NCBI GenBank assembly: GCA_947259985.1
Contig: CAMYOJ010000041.1
Location: 1 to 36,723, forward strand
DNA from: an uncultured Woeseiaceae bacterium
GTDB taxonomy: Bacteria; Pseudomonadota; Gammaproteobacteria; Steroidobacterales; Woeseiaceae
Length of the DNA stretch: 36,723 nucleotides
Reading direction: 5' to 3'
The translations under genes were made by a program, and so were the position numbers. This document shows, one piece after another, positions 17,220-25,415 of this stretch. The notes beneath the pieces are model-generated. The model did no database searches. It saw only the letters and a list, made by a program, of their open reading frames with translations, and was not told where the DNA came from. Positions within the stretch are counted from its first letter, which is position 1; each line of letters starts with the position of its first letter.

Positions 17220-17815
17220 ACCTCGTTGAAGAACTTCAAAGCCTGGACATCAATGATGTCGGCCGCTGGCCGCTCGCGTTTCGCCTCGGGGTCATCGCGA
17301 TTGTGTTCGTGGTCGTGCTTGGTCTCGGCATCTACTGGTTCATTATTCAGGATAAAGCGCCGCAGCTGAGTCGCGTGCAGCAGGAAGAGCAGGAGCTGCG
17401 CGTAACGTTCGAGAACAAGCAGCGCAAGGCGGCGAACTACGACGCTTACAAGGCGCAGCTGTCGCAGATCGAACAGTCGTTTGGCACGATGCTCAGGCAG
17501 CTGCCCGGCAAGACCGAGATTCCGAGCCTGATCGTCGATATTTCGCAGACCGGTCTCGCAGCTGGCTTGCAGGAAAAGCTGTTTGTTCCGCAGGCCGAAG
17601 TACCGAAAGATTTCTACGCAGAAAAGCCCATCAAGATTCGGCTGACGGGTGGCTACCACGAAATCGGTAATTTCGTCAGTGGCATCGCGGCACTACCTCG
17701 AATCGTGACATTGCACGACATCGTGATCACACGTGAGAATGACCAGGAATATGACGGTCTGAGCATGGAAGTCACGGCCAAAACCTATCGTTATCTCGAT
17801 GAGGAGGCACTGTAA
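17216..17815 (+). CDS. pilO: Type IV pilus alignment protein PilO
   Basis: PilO forms heterodimers with PilN in the inner membrane and periplasm and contacts PilP. The 199-residue product has one membrane helix at about 20-44, a coiled-coil segment rich in Q, E and K (about 50-95), and a C-terminal ferredoxin-like domain containing PSLIVDISQTGLAAGL. The order, length and topology are those of the family. pilP follows after two bases. Confidence 0.95.
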   Translation: MNLVEELQSLDINDVGRWPLAFRLGVIAIVFVVVLGLGIYWFIIQDKAPQLSRVQQEEQELRVTFENKQRKAANYDAYKAQLSQIEQSFGTMLRQLPGKTEIPSLIVDISQTGLAAGLQEKLFVPQAEVPKDFYAEKPIKIRLTGGYHEIGNFVSGIAALPRIVTLHDIVITRENDQEYDGLSMEVTAKTYRYLDEEAL

Positions 17816-17817
17816 TA

Positions 17818-18342
17818 ATGCGCGCTTCCCTGACAATCAAATACGGCCTGATACTGGCGCTGTCCGTCGTCGGCCTCGCGGCTTGCGGCGGCGACATGGA
17901 TGACCTCGACCAGTACATCAACGAGGTCAAAGCCAAACCTGGCGGACGCATCGAACCGCTGCCTGAAATCACGCCATATGAAGTGTATACATACACGGCA
18001 GATGTGCGCGGCGCACGCTCACCGTTCGTGCCGGACACGCCGCAGGCGACGGGCGTCAGCGGTGGCACTCGGCCCGATCCCGATCGCAGTCGTGAATACC
18101 TCGAAAGCTTTCCGCTGGACACGCTCGGCATGGTTGGAACGCTGTATATCGACGAAACGATGTACGGCCTGATACAAACTGCAGACGGTTTGATTCACCG
18201 CGTCATCCCTGGCAACTACATGGGACAGAATGACGGACGAATTACGGATATATCTGAATCGGAAATAGCGCTCGTTGAAATTATTTCTGATGGTATCGGC
18301 GGCTACATCGAGAGAGACGCCGCGGTTGGTCTTTCGGACTGA
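17818..18342 (+). CDS. pilP: Type IV pilus lipoprotein PilP
   Basis: PilP is an inner-membrane lipoprotein that connects PilN/PilO to the secretin PilQ. The 174-residue product has a lipoprotein signal ending in GLAAC with the modified cysteine at 23. A flexible region follows (about 24-75), then a beta-sandwich domain with SPFVPD, LGMVGTLYIDETMYGLIQTADG and HRVIPGNYMGQNDGRI. These segments are characteristic of PilP. It sits directly upstream of pilQ. Confidence 0.95.
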   Translation: MRASLTIKYGLILALSVVGLAACGGDMDDLDQYINEVKAKPGGRIEPLPEITPYEVYTYTADVRGARSPFVPDTPQATGVSGGTRPDPDRSREYLESFPLDTLGMVGTLYIDETMYGLIQTADGLIHRVIPGNYMGQNDGRITDISESEIALVEIISDGIGGYIERDAAVGLSD

Positions 18343-18370
18343 CGCCTGAATGGAACTGGGAGTAATTGGA

Positions 18371-20560
18371 ATGATGCTCAAAATCAAACCGACGGTCGGT
18401 CACCGCAACACGGTGCTAAAGCTGGCCGCATTGGCACAGACAGCAATGCTGCTTTTCTGGGGCGCTACCGCCAGCGCGCAGGAAGGTAATTCGCTGCAGG
18501 ACATTCAGGTGCAAAGTCTGCCGGGACAGCGCATCGAGCTGAAGCTTATCATGAGCGATACGGCACCCGAACCGCTTGCCTTCACGATCGAGAACCCAGC
18601 GCGTATCGCGCTCGACCTGCCCAACACGAAATTGGGGCTGAGTTCGCGTCGCCGGGACGTCAACCTGGGACCACTTGACACGGTTCTGACGGCCGAGGCT
18701 AATAACCGTACGCGCGTCGTACTGAATCTCGACTCCATGGTTGAGTACCAGACTCGCCGTAGCGGCAACATGGTAATCATCACGCTTGGTGACGAGGAAG
18801 ACTACAGCGCGGGTACCACCCAGTTCGCTAGCGCGCCGGCATCAGAAACCCGTTCCTACGCAGCGCCGGGCAGCCGTGCCATTTCGAACGTTGATTTTCG
18901 TCGCACGCGTGACGGCGGTGGCCGTGTGATCGTAAATCTGACCGACCCGTCGACGCCCGTCGACATCCGCCAGGAAGGTGGTCGCGTAGTCGCGATTTTC
19001 AAAGACACGAGCCTGCCGGCCGAGCTGATGCGCCGGCTGGACGTCATGGACTTCGCGACTCCGGTAACGACCGTAGACACGCTGCGCACCAACATGGATG
19101 CACGTATCGTTATTTCGGCGGACGGCAAGTATGAGCAGCTTGCGTACCAGTCGGACAACGAGTTCTCGATCGAGATCAATCCGGCAACCGAAGAGACCGA
19201 AGAGGGCTCAAGCCTGTTCACGGAAACCAAGGAATACGAAGGTCAGCGCCTGACGCTGAACTTCCAGGACATCGAGACGCGCGCCGTACTGCAGCTGCTG
19301 GCCGAGACTTCAGGCAAGAACATTGTGGTCTCCGACACCGTGCAGGGTAACGTCACGCTGCGCCTCAGGAACGTACCCTGGGACCAGGCACTTGATATCG
19401 TAATGACGACCAAGGGCCTCGATATGCGCCAGAACGGCAACGTCATTATGGTGGCTCCGGCCGAAGAGATCGCCGCACGCGAAACGGCCGACCTCGAGGC
19501 AAAACGCGCCATCAGCGAACTTGAGCCGATGTACTCCGAATTCCTGCAGGTCAACTACGCTAAATCGAGCGACCTCGCTTCGCTGATCATGGCAGACGGC
19601 GGCGGCACTCCGTTGCTTTCGGATCGCGGCAGCGTTGGCGTCGACGAGCGTACCAATACCTTGCTCGTACAGGACACGGCAGAGCGCCTGCAGAACATTC
19701 GTCGCCTCGTGCGCACGCTTGATATTCCGATCAAGCAGGTGTTGATCGAGTCGCGCATCGTCGTTGTCAATGACGACTTCAGCCGCGACCTCGGTGTGCG
19801 CCTGGGCGTGACCGCGTTTAATGAGAACAGCGACGATGGCCTGACGGCAATTTCCGGCACGGGTACCGGTACCGACACGATGATCGGTTCCGCGCTCGAC
19901 AACCTCGCCGATCCTGCCAATGGCACGATCTACCCGATCCAGTTGCCGACTCTCAGCAATCGTTACAATGTCAATGTACCGATCGGTGATGCGGCGGGCC
20001 GATTCTCACTGGCTGTGCTCGAGTCCGATTACCTGGTCGACCTGGAGCTGACAGCGCTCGAAGCCGAAGGTCGGGGTGAGATTGTATCGACGCCGCGCGT
20101 AATTACGGCAAACCAGAAAGAAGCGACGATCAAGCAGGGTGTGGAAATTCCCTACCAGCAGTCGGCGTCTTCCGGCGCAACGACGGTGCAGTTCAAGGAA
20201 GCCGTGCTCGAGCTTGTCGTAACGCCGCAGATTACGCCCGACAACAACATCATCATGGATCTGCGCGTGAGCAAGGACAACGTTGGTGAAGTTATTTCAA
20301 CGGGTGGCCTCGGCGGCACGGTTCCGAGTATCGATACGCGTTCCGTCGAAACCCAGGTGCTCGTGGCCGATGGCCAGACTGTCGTACTTGGCGGCATCTA
20401 CGAGACCGAGCGTCGCGAGACGGTCAATAAAGTGCCGTTCCTCGGTGATATTCCGGGTGTTGGCTATTTGTTCCGGAGCAAGTCGCGCCTCGACAACAAG
20501 GCAGAACTGCTGATCTTCGTGACGCCCAGGATTCTTGAAGAAGGTGCAACGATCTACTAA
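18371..20560 (+). CDS. pilQ: Type IV pilus secretin PilQ
   Basis: PilQ forms the outer-membrane channel through which the pilus fibre passes. From the ATG at 18371 it has 729 residues. A signal peptide probably ends at ASA-QE (after residue 36). Two AMIN-type peptidoglycan-binding regions lie in the first third, followed by a secretin/TonB short N-terminal domain (about 290-360), an N-domain, and the C-terminal secretin beta-domain. The last has VPFLGDIPGVGYLFRS and KAELLIFVTPRIL. The first ATG of the frame is at 18350 but lacks a ribosome site, whereas GGGAG at 18358-18362 precedes 18371. It is the last gene of the pil operon, closed by a strong terminator. Confidence 0.95.
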   Translation: MMLKIKPTVGHRNTVLKLAALAQTAMLLFWGATASAQEGNSLQDIQVQSLPGQRIELKLIMSDTAPEPLAFTIENPARIALDLPNTKLGLSSRRRDVNLGPLDTVLTAEANNRTRVVLNLDSMVEYQTRRSGNMVIITLGDEEDYSAGTTQFASAPASETRSYAAPGSRAISNVDFRRTRDGGGRVIVNLTDPSTPVDIRQEGGRVVAIFKDTSLPAELMRRLDVMDFATPVTTVDTLRTNMDARIVISADGKYEQLAYQSDNEFSIEINPATEETEEGSSLFTETKEYEGQRLTLNFQDIETRAVLQLLAETSGKNIVVSDTVQGNVTLRLRNVPWDQALDIVMTTKGLDMRQNGNVIMVAPAEEIAARETADLEAKRAISELEPMYSEFLQVNYAKSSDLASLIMADGGGTPLLSDRGSVGVDERTNTLLVQDTAERLQNIRRLVRTLDIPIKQVLIESRIVVVNDDFSRDLGVRLGVTAFNENSDDGLTAISGTGTGTDTMIGSALDNLADPANGTIYPIQLPTLSNRYNVNVPIGDAAGRFSLAVLESDYLVDLELTALEAEGRGEIVSTPRVITANQKEATIKQGVEIPYQQSASSGATTVQFKEAVLELVVTPQITPDNNIIMDLRVSKDNVGEVISTGGLGGTVPSIDTRSVETQVLVADGQTVVLGGIYETERRETVNKVPFLGDIPGVGYLFRSKSRLDNKAELLIFVTPRILEEGATIY

Positions 20561-20584
20561 TTTGTACCTCACAGGATGAACCTG

Positions 20585-20614
20585 AAAGCCAACCTTCGGG
20601 TTGGCTTTCTCTTT
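20585..20614 (+). terminator. Rho-independent terminator after pilQ
   Basis: A perfect 10-bp stem (20585-20594 with 20599-20608) is closed by a stable TTCG tetraloop. It ends in a T-rich tail (TTTCTCTTT). It lies 25 bases after the pilQ stop and just before aroK, so it should separate the pilus operon from the shikimate genes, although read-through is possible. Confidence 0.85.
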
Positions 20615-20626
20615 GGAACGCAATAA

Positions 20627-21139
20627 ATGAAACATCCGAGAAACATTTTTCTCGTAGGCCCGATGGGTGCAGGCAAATCGGCCGTCGGCCGTCAGCTTGC
20701 GCGTTCGCTGCACCTGGCTTTCGCGGATAGTGATGACGAAGTCGAGTCGCGCACGGGTGTGGACATTCCGTTCATTTTCGAGAAAGAGGGCGAGGCCGGT
20801 TTTCGCAAGCGCGAGGCGGCCGCGATCGACGACCTCTCGAATATGGACGGCGTGGTGCTCGCAACGGGCGGCGGCGCCGTCGTCGACCCGGACAGCCGTA
20901 GCCGCCTTGGCGGGCGCGGCTTCGTGATCTATCTTTACACCAGCGTCGATCAGCAACTCTCGCGCACGAACAAGGGCCGCCAGCGGCCGTTACTCGAGAG
21001 CGGTGATCGCCGCGACACGCTCGATGCACTGCTGCAACTGCGCGACCCTCTGTACCGCGAGATCGCCGATCTCGTCGTCGATACCAATGGCCGGAAGGTG
21101 AGTTCGGTGGCCAAGGAAATCATCGACAACATCACCTAA
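20627..21139 (+). CDS. aroK: Shikimate kinase I
   Basis: AroK phosphorylates shikimate to shikimate 3-phosphate with ATP in the chorismate pathway. The 170-residue product is the normal length. It has Walker A GPMGAGKS at 11-18, the shikimate-binding DSD at about 35-37, FRKREA, ATGGGAVV and the RQRPLL lid. The gene order pilQ-aroK-aroB is conserved in gammaproteobacteria. A perfect palindrome separates it from aroB. Confidence 0.96.
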   Translation: MKHPRNIFLVGPMGAGKSAVGRQLARSLHLAFADSDDEVESRTGVDIPFIFEKEGEAGFRKREAAAIDDLSNMDGVVLATGGGAVVDPDSRSRLGGRGFVIYLYTSVDQQLSRTNKGRQRPLLESGDRRDTLDALLQLRDPLYREIADLVVDTNGRKVSSVAKEIIDNIT

Positions 21140-21140
21140 G

Positions 21141-21193
21141 AATTTAAGGGACAGTTTACTTAACTGTTAGTTAAGTAAACTGTCCCTTAAATT
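21141..21193. repeat. Perfect palindrome, copy 2 of the GGGACA hairpin family
   Basis: Arms of 25 bases (21141-21165 and 21169-21193) are perfectly complementary around a 3-base loop. The shared outer unit AGGGACA is followed by a variable GTTTACT, with a TAACT core that is shorter than in the other copies. The arms extend outward with AATTTA. It begins one base after the aroK stop and ends 17 bases before the aroB start. TTTT follows the stem, so it may act as a partial terminator or alter aroB translation. Such repeats usually arise by transposition of REP-like units. Confidence 0.92.
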
Positions 21194-21210
21194 TTGGGTA
21201 TCCTTCGCAC

Positions 21211-22281
21211 ATGTCGGCACACGAGACAATCACCGTCGAACTTGGGGAGCGCAGCTATCCGATCGTTATCGGTCGCGGTTTGCTGGGCGGCAGCTTCGAC
21301 CTGACAAACTACGTTCGCGGTGACGATTGCCTCGTTGTCAGCAATGACACCGTCGCGCCGTTGTATCTCGACAAGCTGCTGCCTAACCTTGGTGGCCGCG
21401 ATGTCAAGAGTCTCACCATTGCCGACGGCGAGGCATTCAAGACCGTTGCAACGATGCAGCAGATACTCGACGAGCTGGTCCGTACGGGCGCGAATCGCGA
21501 CACAACCATAGTCGCGCTCGGAGGCGGTGTCGTGGGCGACATTGCCGGTTTTGCAGCGGCTTGTTACATGCGCGGCGTCGCGTTTATCCAGGTGCCGACG
21601 ACGCTGCTGGCCCAGGTTGATTCTTCGGTCGGCGGCAAGACCGGCGTGAATCACGACAAAGGCAAGAACCTGATTGGCGCGTTCCACCAGCCGCAGCTCG
21701 TTCTGATCGACACCGACACGCTCGATACGCTGGATCAGCGCGAACTCAGGGCCGGGCTTGCTGAAGTGATCAAGTACGGCGCAATCTGTGACCCGGTGTT
21801 CTTCACCTGGCTCGAGAGCAACATTCAGGCGCTACTCGACAAGGACCCCTCAGCGCTCGCGCACGCGATCCGGCGGTCCTGCGAGCTCAAAGCCGAGGTC
21901 GTCGCCGAGGATGAGCGCGAGGCAGGGCGCCGCGCGATTCTTAATTTCGGCCATACGTTTGGACATGCTATCGAGCGCTGCCAGGGATACGGCGAGTGGC
22001 TGCACGGTGAGGCTGTAGCTGCAGGCATGGTCATGGCGGCCGAACTCAGTGGGATCGCGAGTACCGACGTCGCGCGCTTGCAGGCCCTGGTTGCTGCTGC
22101 GGGACTGCCGGTCGAACCGCCGTCGATAGCCCAGGAGGACTGGCTGGCCGCGATGGGCATGGACAAGAAAGTGCAGCGGAAACGCCTGCGTTTCGTGCTG
22201 CTTCAGAGCCTGGGCGACGCGTTCACGACGTCTGATTACGACGAATCAAAATTGGGACAACTCATCGGGTCGCGCGCATGA
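21211..22281 (+). CDS. aroB: 3-dehydroquinate synthase
   Basis: AroB converts DAHP to 3-dehydroquinate, the second step of the shikimate pathway, using NAD and a divalent metal. The 356-residue product matches the family. It shows GGGVVGDIAGFAAACYMRG, PTTLLAQVDSSVGGKTGVNH, the metal-binding GLAEVIKYG and the NFGHTFGHAIE histidines. The start ATG at 21211 has only a weak ribosome site, with the palindrome immediately upstream. The stop overlaps the dgt start in ATGA. Confidence 0.97.
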   Translation: MSAHETITVELGERSYPIVIGRGLLGGSFDLTNYVRGDDCLVVSNDTVAPLYLDKLLPNLGGRDVKSLTIADGEAFKTVATMQQILDELVRTGANRDTTIVALGGGVVGDIAGFAAACYMRGVAFIQVPTTLLAQVDSSVGGKTGVNHDKGKNLIGAFHQPQLVLIDTDTLDTLDQRELRAGLAEVIKYGAICDPVFFTWLESNIQALLDKDPSALAHAIRRSCELKAEVVAEDEREAGRRAILNFGHTFGHAIERCQGYGEWLHGEAVAAGMVMAAELSGIASTDVARLQALVAAAGLPVEPPSIAQEDWLAAMGMDKKVQRKRLRFVLLQSLGDAFTTSDYDESKLGQLIGSRA

Positions 22282-23405
22282 CGCACGGGCTTGCGCCTTA
22301 TGCCGCCGACGAGTCGCGCAGTCGCGGCAGACGATACGAGGAATCCCCCTCGGCTTACCGCGGGGAATACCAGCGCGACCGCGATCGCATCATCCACTCC
22401 ACGGCGTTTCGGCGACTTGTCTACAAGACCCAGGTTTTCGTCAATCACGAGGGCGACCTGTATCGCACACGTTTGACACATTCGCTCGAGGTTTCACAAA
22501 TAGGGCGCACTGTGGCTGTCGCGCTGAATCTCAACGAACCGCTGACCGAAGCGATTTGCCTGGCACATGATCTCGGCCATACGCCATTTGGCCACGCGGG
22601 ACAGGATACCTTGAACGCCTGTATGCGCGACTATGGCGGATTCGAACACAACCTGCAGTCGCTACGGGTTGTCGACGAGCTCGAGGCCAAGTATGCGGAT
22701 TTCCCGGGACTCAACCTCATGTTCGAAACCCGTGAAGGCATACTCAAGCACTGTTCTGCGCGCAATGCGCGACAGCTCGGAGACATCGGCGAACGTTTTC
22801 TCGAGCGCAAGCAAGCGGGGCTGGAAGCGCAAATCGCGGACATCGCCGACGCGATTGCCTATAACAACCACGATGTCGACGATGGTTTCCGTGCCGGCCT
22901 GTTGAGCCTGGAGCAACTACGGGAACAGCCGCTATTCGAAGAGCAGTACCTGGAGGTTCAGCGACTGTATCCGGAACTCGAGGATCGCCGGCTCATCTAT
23001 GAGATCAATCGCCGAATGATCGGCGCGGTCGTGACGGACCTTGTCGAGGCAAGCCGGCGCCGAATTGCCGCGGCCGATCCTGCTTCAATCGAGGACGTGC
23101 GCGAAGCCGACGGGCCATTGGTATCGATGTCAGATGCGGTACACGAACAGCACGTGGCAATGAAGCGCTTCCTCAGCGAGCATCTTTACAGCCACGAGCA
23201 AAAGCTGGAAATGACGGCGCGGGCGCAGCGCATCGTGGAAGATCTGTTCGCGGCCTACACAGAGGACGTGAACCGCATGCCCGAAGATTACGCCGGCGCT
23301 GCGGCGAGGCTCGAAGGCCCGGAGCGGGCGCGCGTGATCGCCGATTACATCGCGGGCATGACCGACCGCTACGCGATCGCGGCACACCAGAACATCGCGG
23401 CCTAG
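22278..23405 (+). CDS. dgt: dGTP triphosphohydrolase-like HD protein (type 2 subfamily)
   Basis: This 375-residue HD-domain protein belongs to the deoxynucleotide triphosphohydrolases, which cleave dNTPs to the nucleoside and triphosphate. It has the metal ligands H68 in RLTHSLEV, H97-D98 in AHDLGHTPFGHAG and the later aspartate in DIADAIAYNNHD. The N-terminus (SRGRRYEE, RDRDRIIHSTAFRRL) is typical of the type 2 subgroup. Exact nucleotide preference cannot be read from the sequence. It is coupled to aroB by a 4-base overlap, and its stop codon overlaps that of the convergent gene within CTAG. Confidence 0.93.
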   Translation: MTHGLAPYAADESRSRGRRYEESPSAYRGEYQRDRDRIIHSTAFRRLVYKTQVFVNHEGDLYRTRLTHSLEVSQIGRTVAVALNLNEPLTEAICLAHDLGHTPFGHAGQDTLNACMRDYGGFEHNLQSLRVVDELEAKYADFPGLNLMFETREGILKHCSARNARQLGDIGERFLERKQAGLEAQIADIADAIAYNNHDVDDGFRAGLLSLEQLREQPLFEEQYLEVQRLYPELEDRRLIYEINRRMIGAVVTDLVEASRRRIAAADPASIEDVREADGPLVSMSDAVHEQHVAMKRFLSEHLYSHEQKLEMTARAQRIVEDLFAAYTEDVNRMPEDYAGAAARLEGPERARVIADYIAGMTDRYAIAAHQNIAA

Positions 23406-25000
23406 GGATTAGATTCCGGCGTCCTGAACTCATTCATCAGGGCCTGAAATCGCGGGTGGTCGTGCAGCGGCGCCAAATCGGAGTCGTTCTCTGCCCACTC
23501 CGCAATCGTCATGCCGCGCAAGCCCGCACGCTCGAGAGAGTCGAGCGCCTTGTCGAGTTCACCTACCAGTGCGAGGCCACAGGCCACATTGTAAAGTGTG
23601 TCCGGGTTCTCGCCGTCGATTGCCAGCGAGCGCTCGGCGAACTCGATAGCCTTCTGTTTTGCGCCTGTCTCTGCCAGGCCTGCGAGCCCGAGGTTGAGCG
23701 CGCGTGTGTCATCGGGATTGAGCTCGAGATGGTGTTCGGCGCGCTCTGCACCGCGAAGCGCGGCGCTGGCGGCTTCCTCGTGTCGTCCGAGGCTATGGTA
23801 GATCTGGCGCAGCAGGATCGGTGTCTGGAAGTCATCCGGACGAATCCGTTCCGCAGTCTCGAACAGCGTGGCTGCGCATTCAAGCTCGCCCCGCTGAAAA
23901 CGTACGCGGCCGTAAAAGTAATTAGCTTCGAACAGGTCCGGATCGAGCCGCAATGCAACCTCGAACTCGGCAATCGCATCGTTATCCTGGCGACGAACGA
24001 GATGGCTCAGGCCGCGTGACACGTGAGTCTCCGCCAGGCCCGGTGCGAGCTGCAGTGCTTTCTCGCTGGCCAGCGCGGTCGCCTGAAGATGCTCTTCGCT
24101 TGCGCTCCAGTACATGTAGGTCATTGCATGGGCATCGGCCAGCGCAGCCCAGGCGCGCGCATAGGACGGGTCGGATTCCACCGCCTTGGTGAACATATCA
24201 ATGGCGAACGAGACGTTTCTCACACCCCATCGATGAAAGTAATGCAGGCCTTTAAGGTAAAACTCGTAGGCAATCGCGTTGCCGGTCGTACAGCAATCTT
24301 CGGTCGACGGCGTCCTGAGCGTAACTTCCAGCGCCTCAGCTACGTGCGATGCGATCTCGTCCTCGATCTCGAAGATGTGGTCGAGTTTGCGATCGTAGGT
24401 TTGCGACCAGAGATGGAAGCCGTTGTCGACATCGATTAACTGGGTGGTAATCCGCAGGTCATCACCCGCCTTGCGGACGCTGCCTTCGAGGATCGATGCG
24501 ACGTTCAGTTGCTTCCCCACACTCTGGGCATCAGCTGCAGAATCCCTGAACCGAAATGACGACGTCCGGGACGCCACGGCCAGCTTCTTGATTTGCGCCA
24601 GCCGGTTCAGTATTTCCTCGGCGATGCCGTCACAGAGGTAGGCCTGATCTTGTTCCGGGCTCATGTCGTCGAACGGCAGCACCGCAACGGTTGTTACATC
24701 GACGTCACCGCGCGGGGCGTCTGATATCTGTCTTCCGCCCGGCGCCGCTACATCTTTCCTGAAGCCCTTGAGCGTAAGATCAAAGAACCACGATACGACG
24801 ATGACCACCGGAAAGCCCAGGATCACCACGACGATCAGCGCGGTCATGACCCAGCCCGGAATACCCAGCGGCTCGAAGGTAACCTCGCCAATTTGCAAGA
24901 GAAACCAGGCCACGACGGCGTAGCCTGCGGCGGCGGTCAGCACTTTCCGCCGCTTCAATTCCTCGAAGAAACCTGGTGATTTCCGCCCCGAGCCCGTCAA
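23402..25000 (-). CDS. Membrane-anchored TolB-N/TPR protein
   Basis: The 532-residue product has a short cytoplasmic N-terminus (FFEELKRRKV), then two membrane helices at about 20-38 and 50-74. A TolB N-terminal/FlgO-like domain covers about 103-225 (TVAVLPFDDMS, DGIAEEILNRLA, VASILEGSVR, HLWSQTYDR). The remaining half is a set of tetratricopeptide repeats. Proteins of this build are common in environmental proteobacteria, often with a DNA-binding or adenylate cyclase head that is missing here. Function is unknown; a scaffold or sensor role is only a guess. The likely start is TTG at 25000, with GGAGGG eight bases upstream (25009-25014). A stable hairpin abuts that ribosome site. Its 3' end converges on dgt. 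Confidence 0.88.
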   Translation of the reverse strand: MTGSGRKSPGFFEELKRRKVLTAAAGYAVVAWFLLQIGEVTFEPLGIPGWVMTALIVVVILGFPVVIVVSWFFDLTLKGFRKDVAAPGGRQISDAPRGDVDVTTVAVLPFDDMSPEQDQAYLCDGIAEEILNRLAQIKKLAVASRTSSFRFRDSAADAQSVGKQLNVASILEGSVRKAGDDLRITTQLIDVDNGFHLWSQTYDRKLDHIFEIEDEIASHVAEALEVTLRTPSTEDCCTTGNAIAYEFYLKGLHYFHRWGVRNVSFAIDMFTKAVESDPSYARAWAALADAHAMTYMYWSASEEHLQATALASEKALQLAPGLAETHVSRGLSHLVRRQDNDAIAEFEVALRLDPDLFEANYFYGRVRFQRGELECAATLFETAERIRPDDFQTPILLRQIYHSLGRHEEAASAALRGAERAEHHLELNPDDTRALNLGLAGLAETGAKQKAIEFAERSLAIDGENPDTLYNVACGLALVGELDKALDSLERAGLRGMTIAEWAENDSDLAPLHDHPRFQALMNEFRTPESNP

Positions 25001-25014
25001 TACCCTATCCCTCC

Positions 25015-25046
25015 GGTAAGACCCCGGACAACGACGGGGTCTTACC
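25015..25046 (-). other. Stem-loop in the leader of the TolB-N/TPR gene
   Basis: A perfect 12-bp stem (25015-25026 with 25035-25046) has an 8-base loop. It ends exactly where the GGAGGG ribosome site begins, 14 bases before the TTG start. There is no T-run on either strand, so it is not a standard terminator. A mRNA-stabilising or translation-modulating role is possible. Confidence 0.6.
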
Positions 25047-25190
25047 CGACTATCACGCGATCATTAGTTGAATATCAACAGCTCCTAAGGTCTCACGAGC
25101 CCTCGCTCGAAACAATGCTCCCTGGATTTGGCGCATGCAAGGTGCCACTGCAAAATCGGGAATCCCGAAATCACTGCTGAAGCTAAGGCG

Positions 25191-25337
25191 TTGAAAAAAA
25201 ACATAATATCAGTTATTTCCGCACTCATGCTTGCGCTGGCGGGCTGTGGTGGTGGAGGAGCCGAACACAAGTCGGATCCTGTCGCGAACAACTCGTCGGC
25301 CGGAAGCCCGGGCCGCTCGGAGTTAAGGGGACAGTGA
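25191..25337 (+). CDS. Small putative lipoprotein, possibly truncated
   Basis: A TTG at 25191, behind an AAGG-like site, opens a 48-residue frame: two lysines, a hydrophobic segment and the lipobox LAGC with cysteine at 19. GGGG and a short polar tail (AEHKSDPVANNSSAGSPGRS) follow. This is a textbook lipoprotein signal peptide with almost no mature domain. The last residues and the stop codon are encoded inside the third palindrome, which suggests the repeat cut short a longer gene or extended a tiny one. In some bacteria such small lipoproteins are real (LptM/LppL-like peptides). The frame extends upstream to 25128, but that part does not look like a signal peptide. Confidence 0.5.
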   Translation: MKKNIISVISALMLALAGCGGGGAEHKSDPVANNSSAGSPGRSELRGQ

Positions 25338-25372
25338 CCCTAATTGCTTTGGCAATTAGGGTCACTGTCCCC
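25327..25372. repeat. Perfect palindrome, copy 3 of the GGGACA hairpin family
   Basis: Arms of 21 bases (25327-25347 and 25352-25372) are perfectly complementary around a 4-base loop. The outer GGGGACA/TGTCCCC and the core TAATTGCTTTGGCAATTA differ from copy 1 by one base in the core. The inner 7 bases are GTGACCC instead of TTCTACT, with the matching change on the other arm. It lies between the small lipoprotein ORF and pyrF and supplies the stop codon of the former. Confidence 0.92.
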
Positions 25373-25415
25373 TCGGCTGATAGAATGCGCGGCCTGCCAC
25401 ACTGAAGGATGCCGC

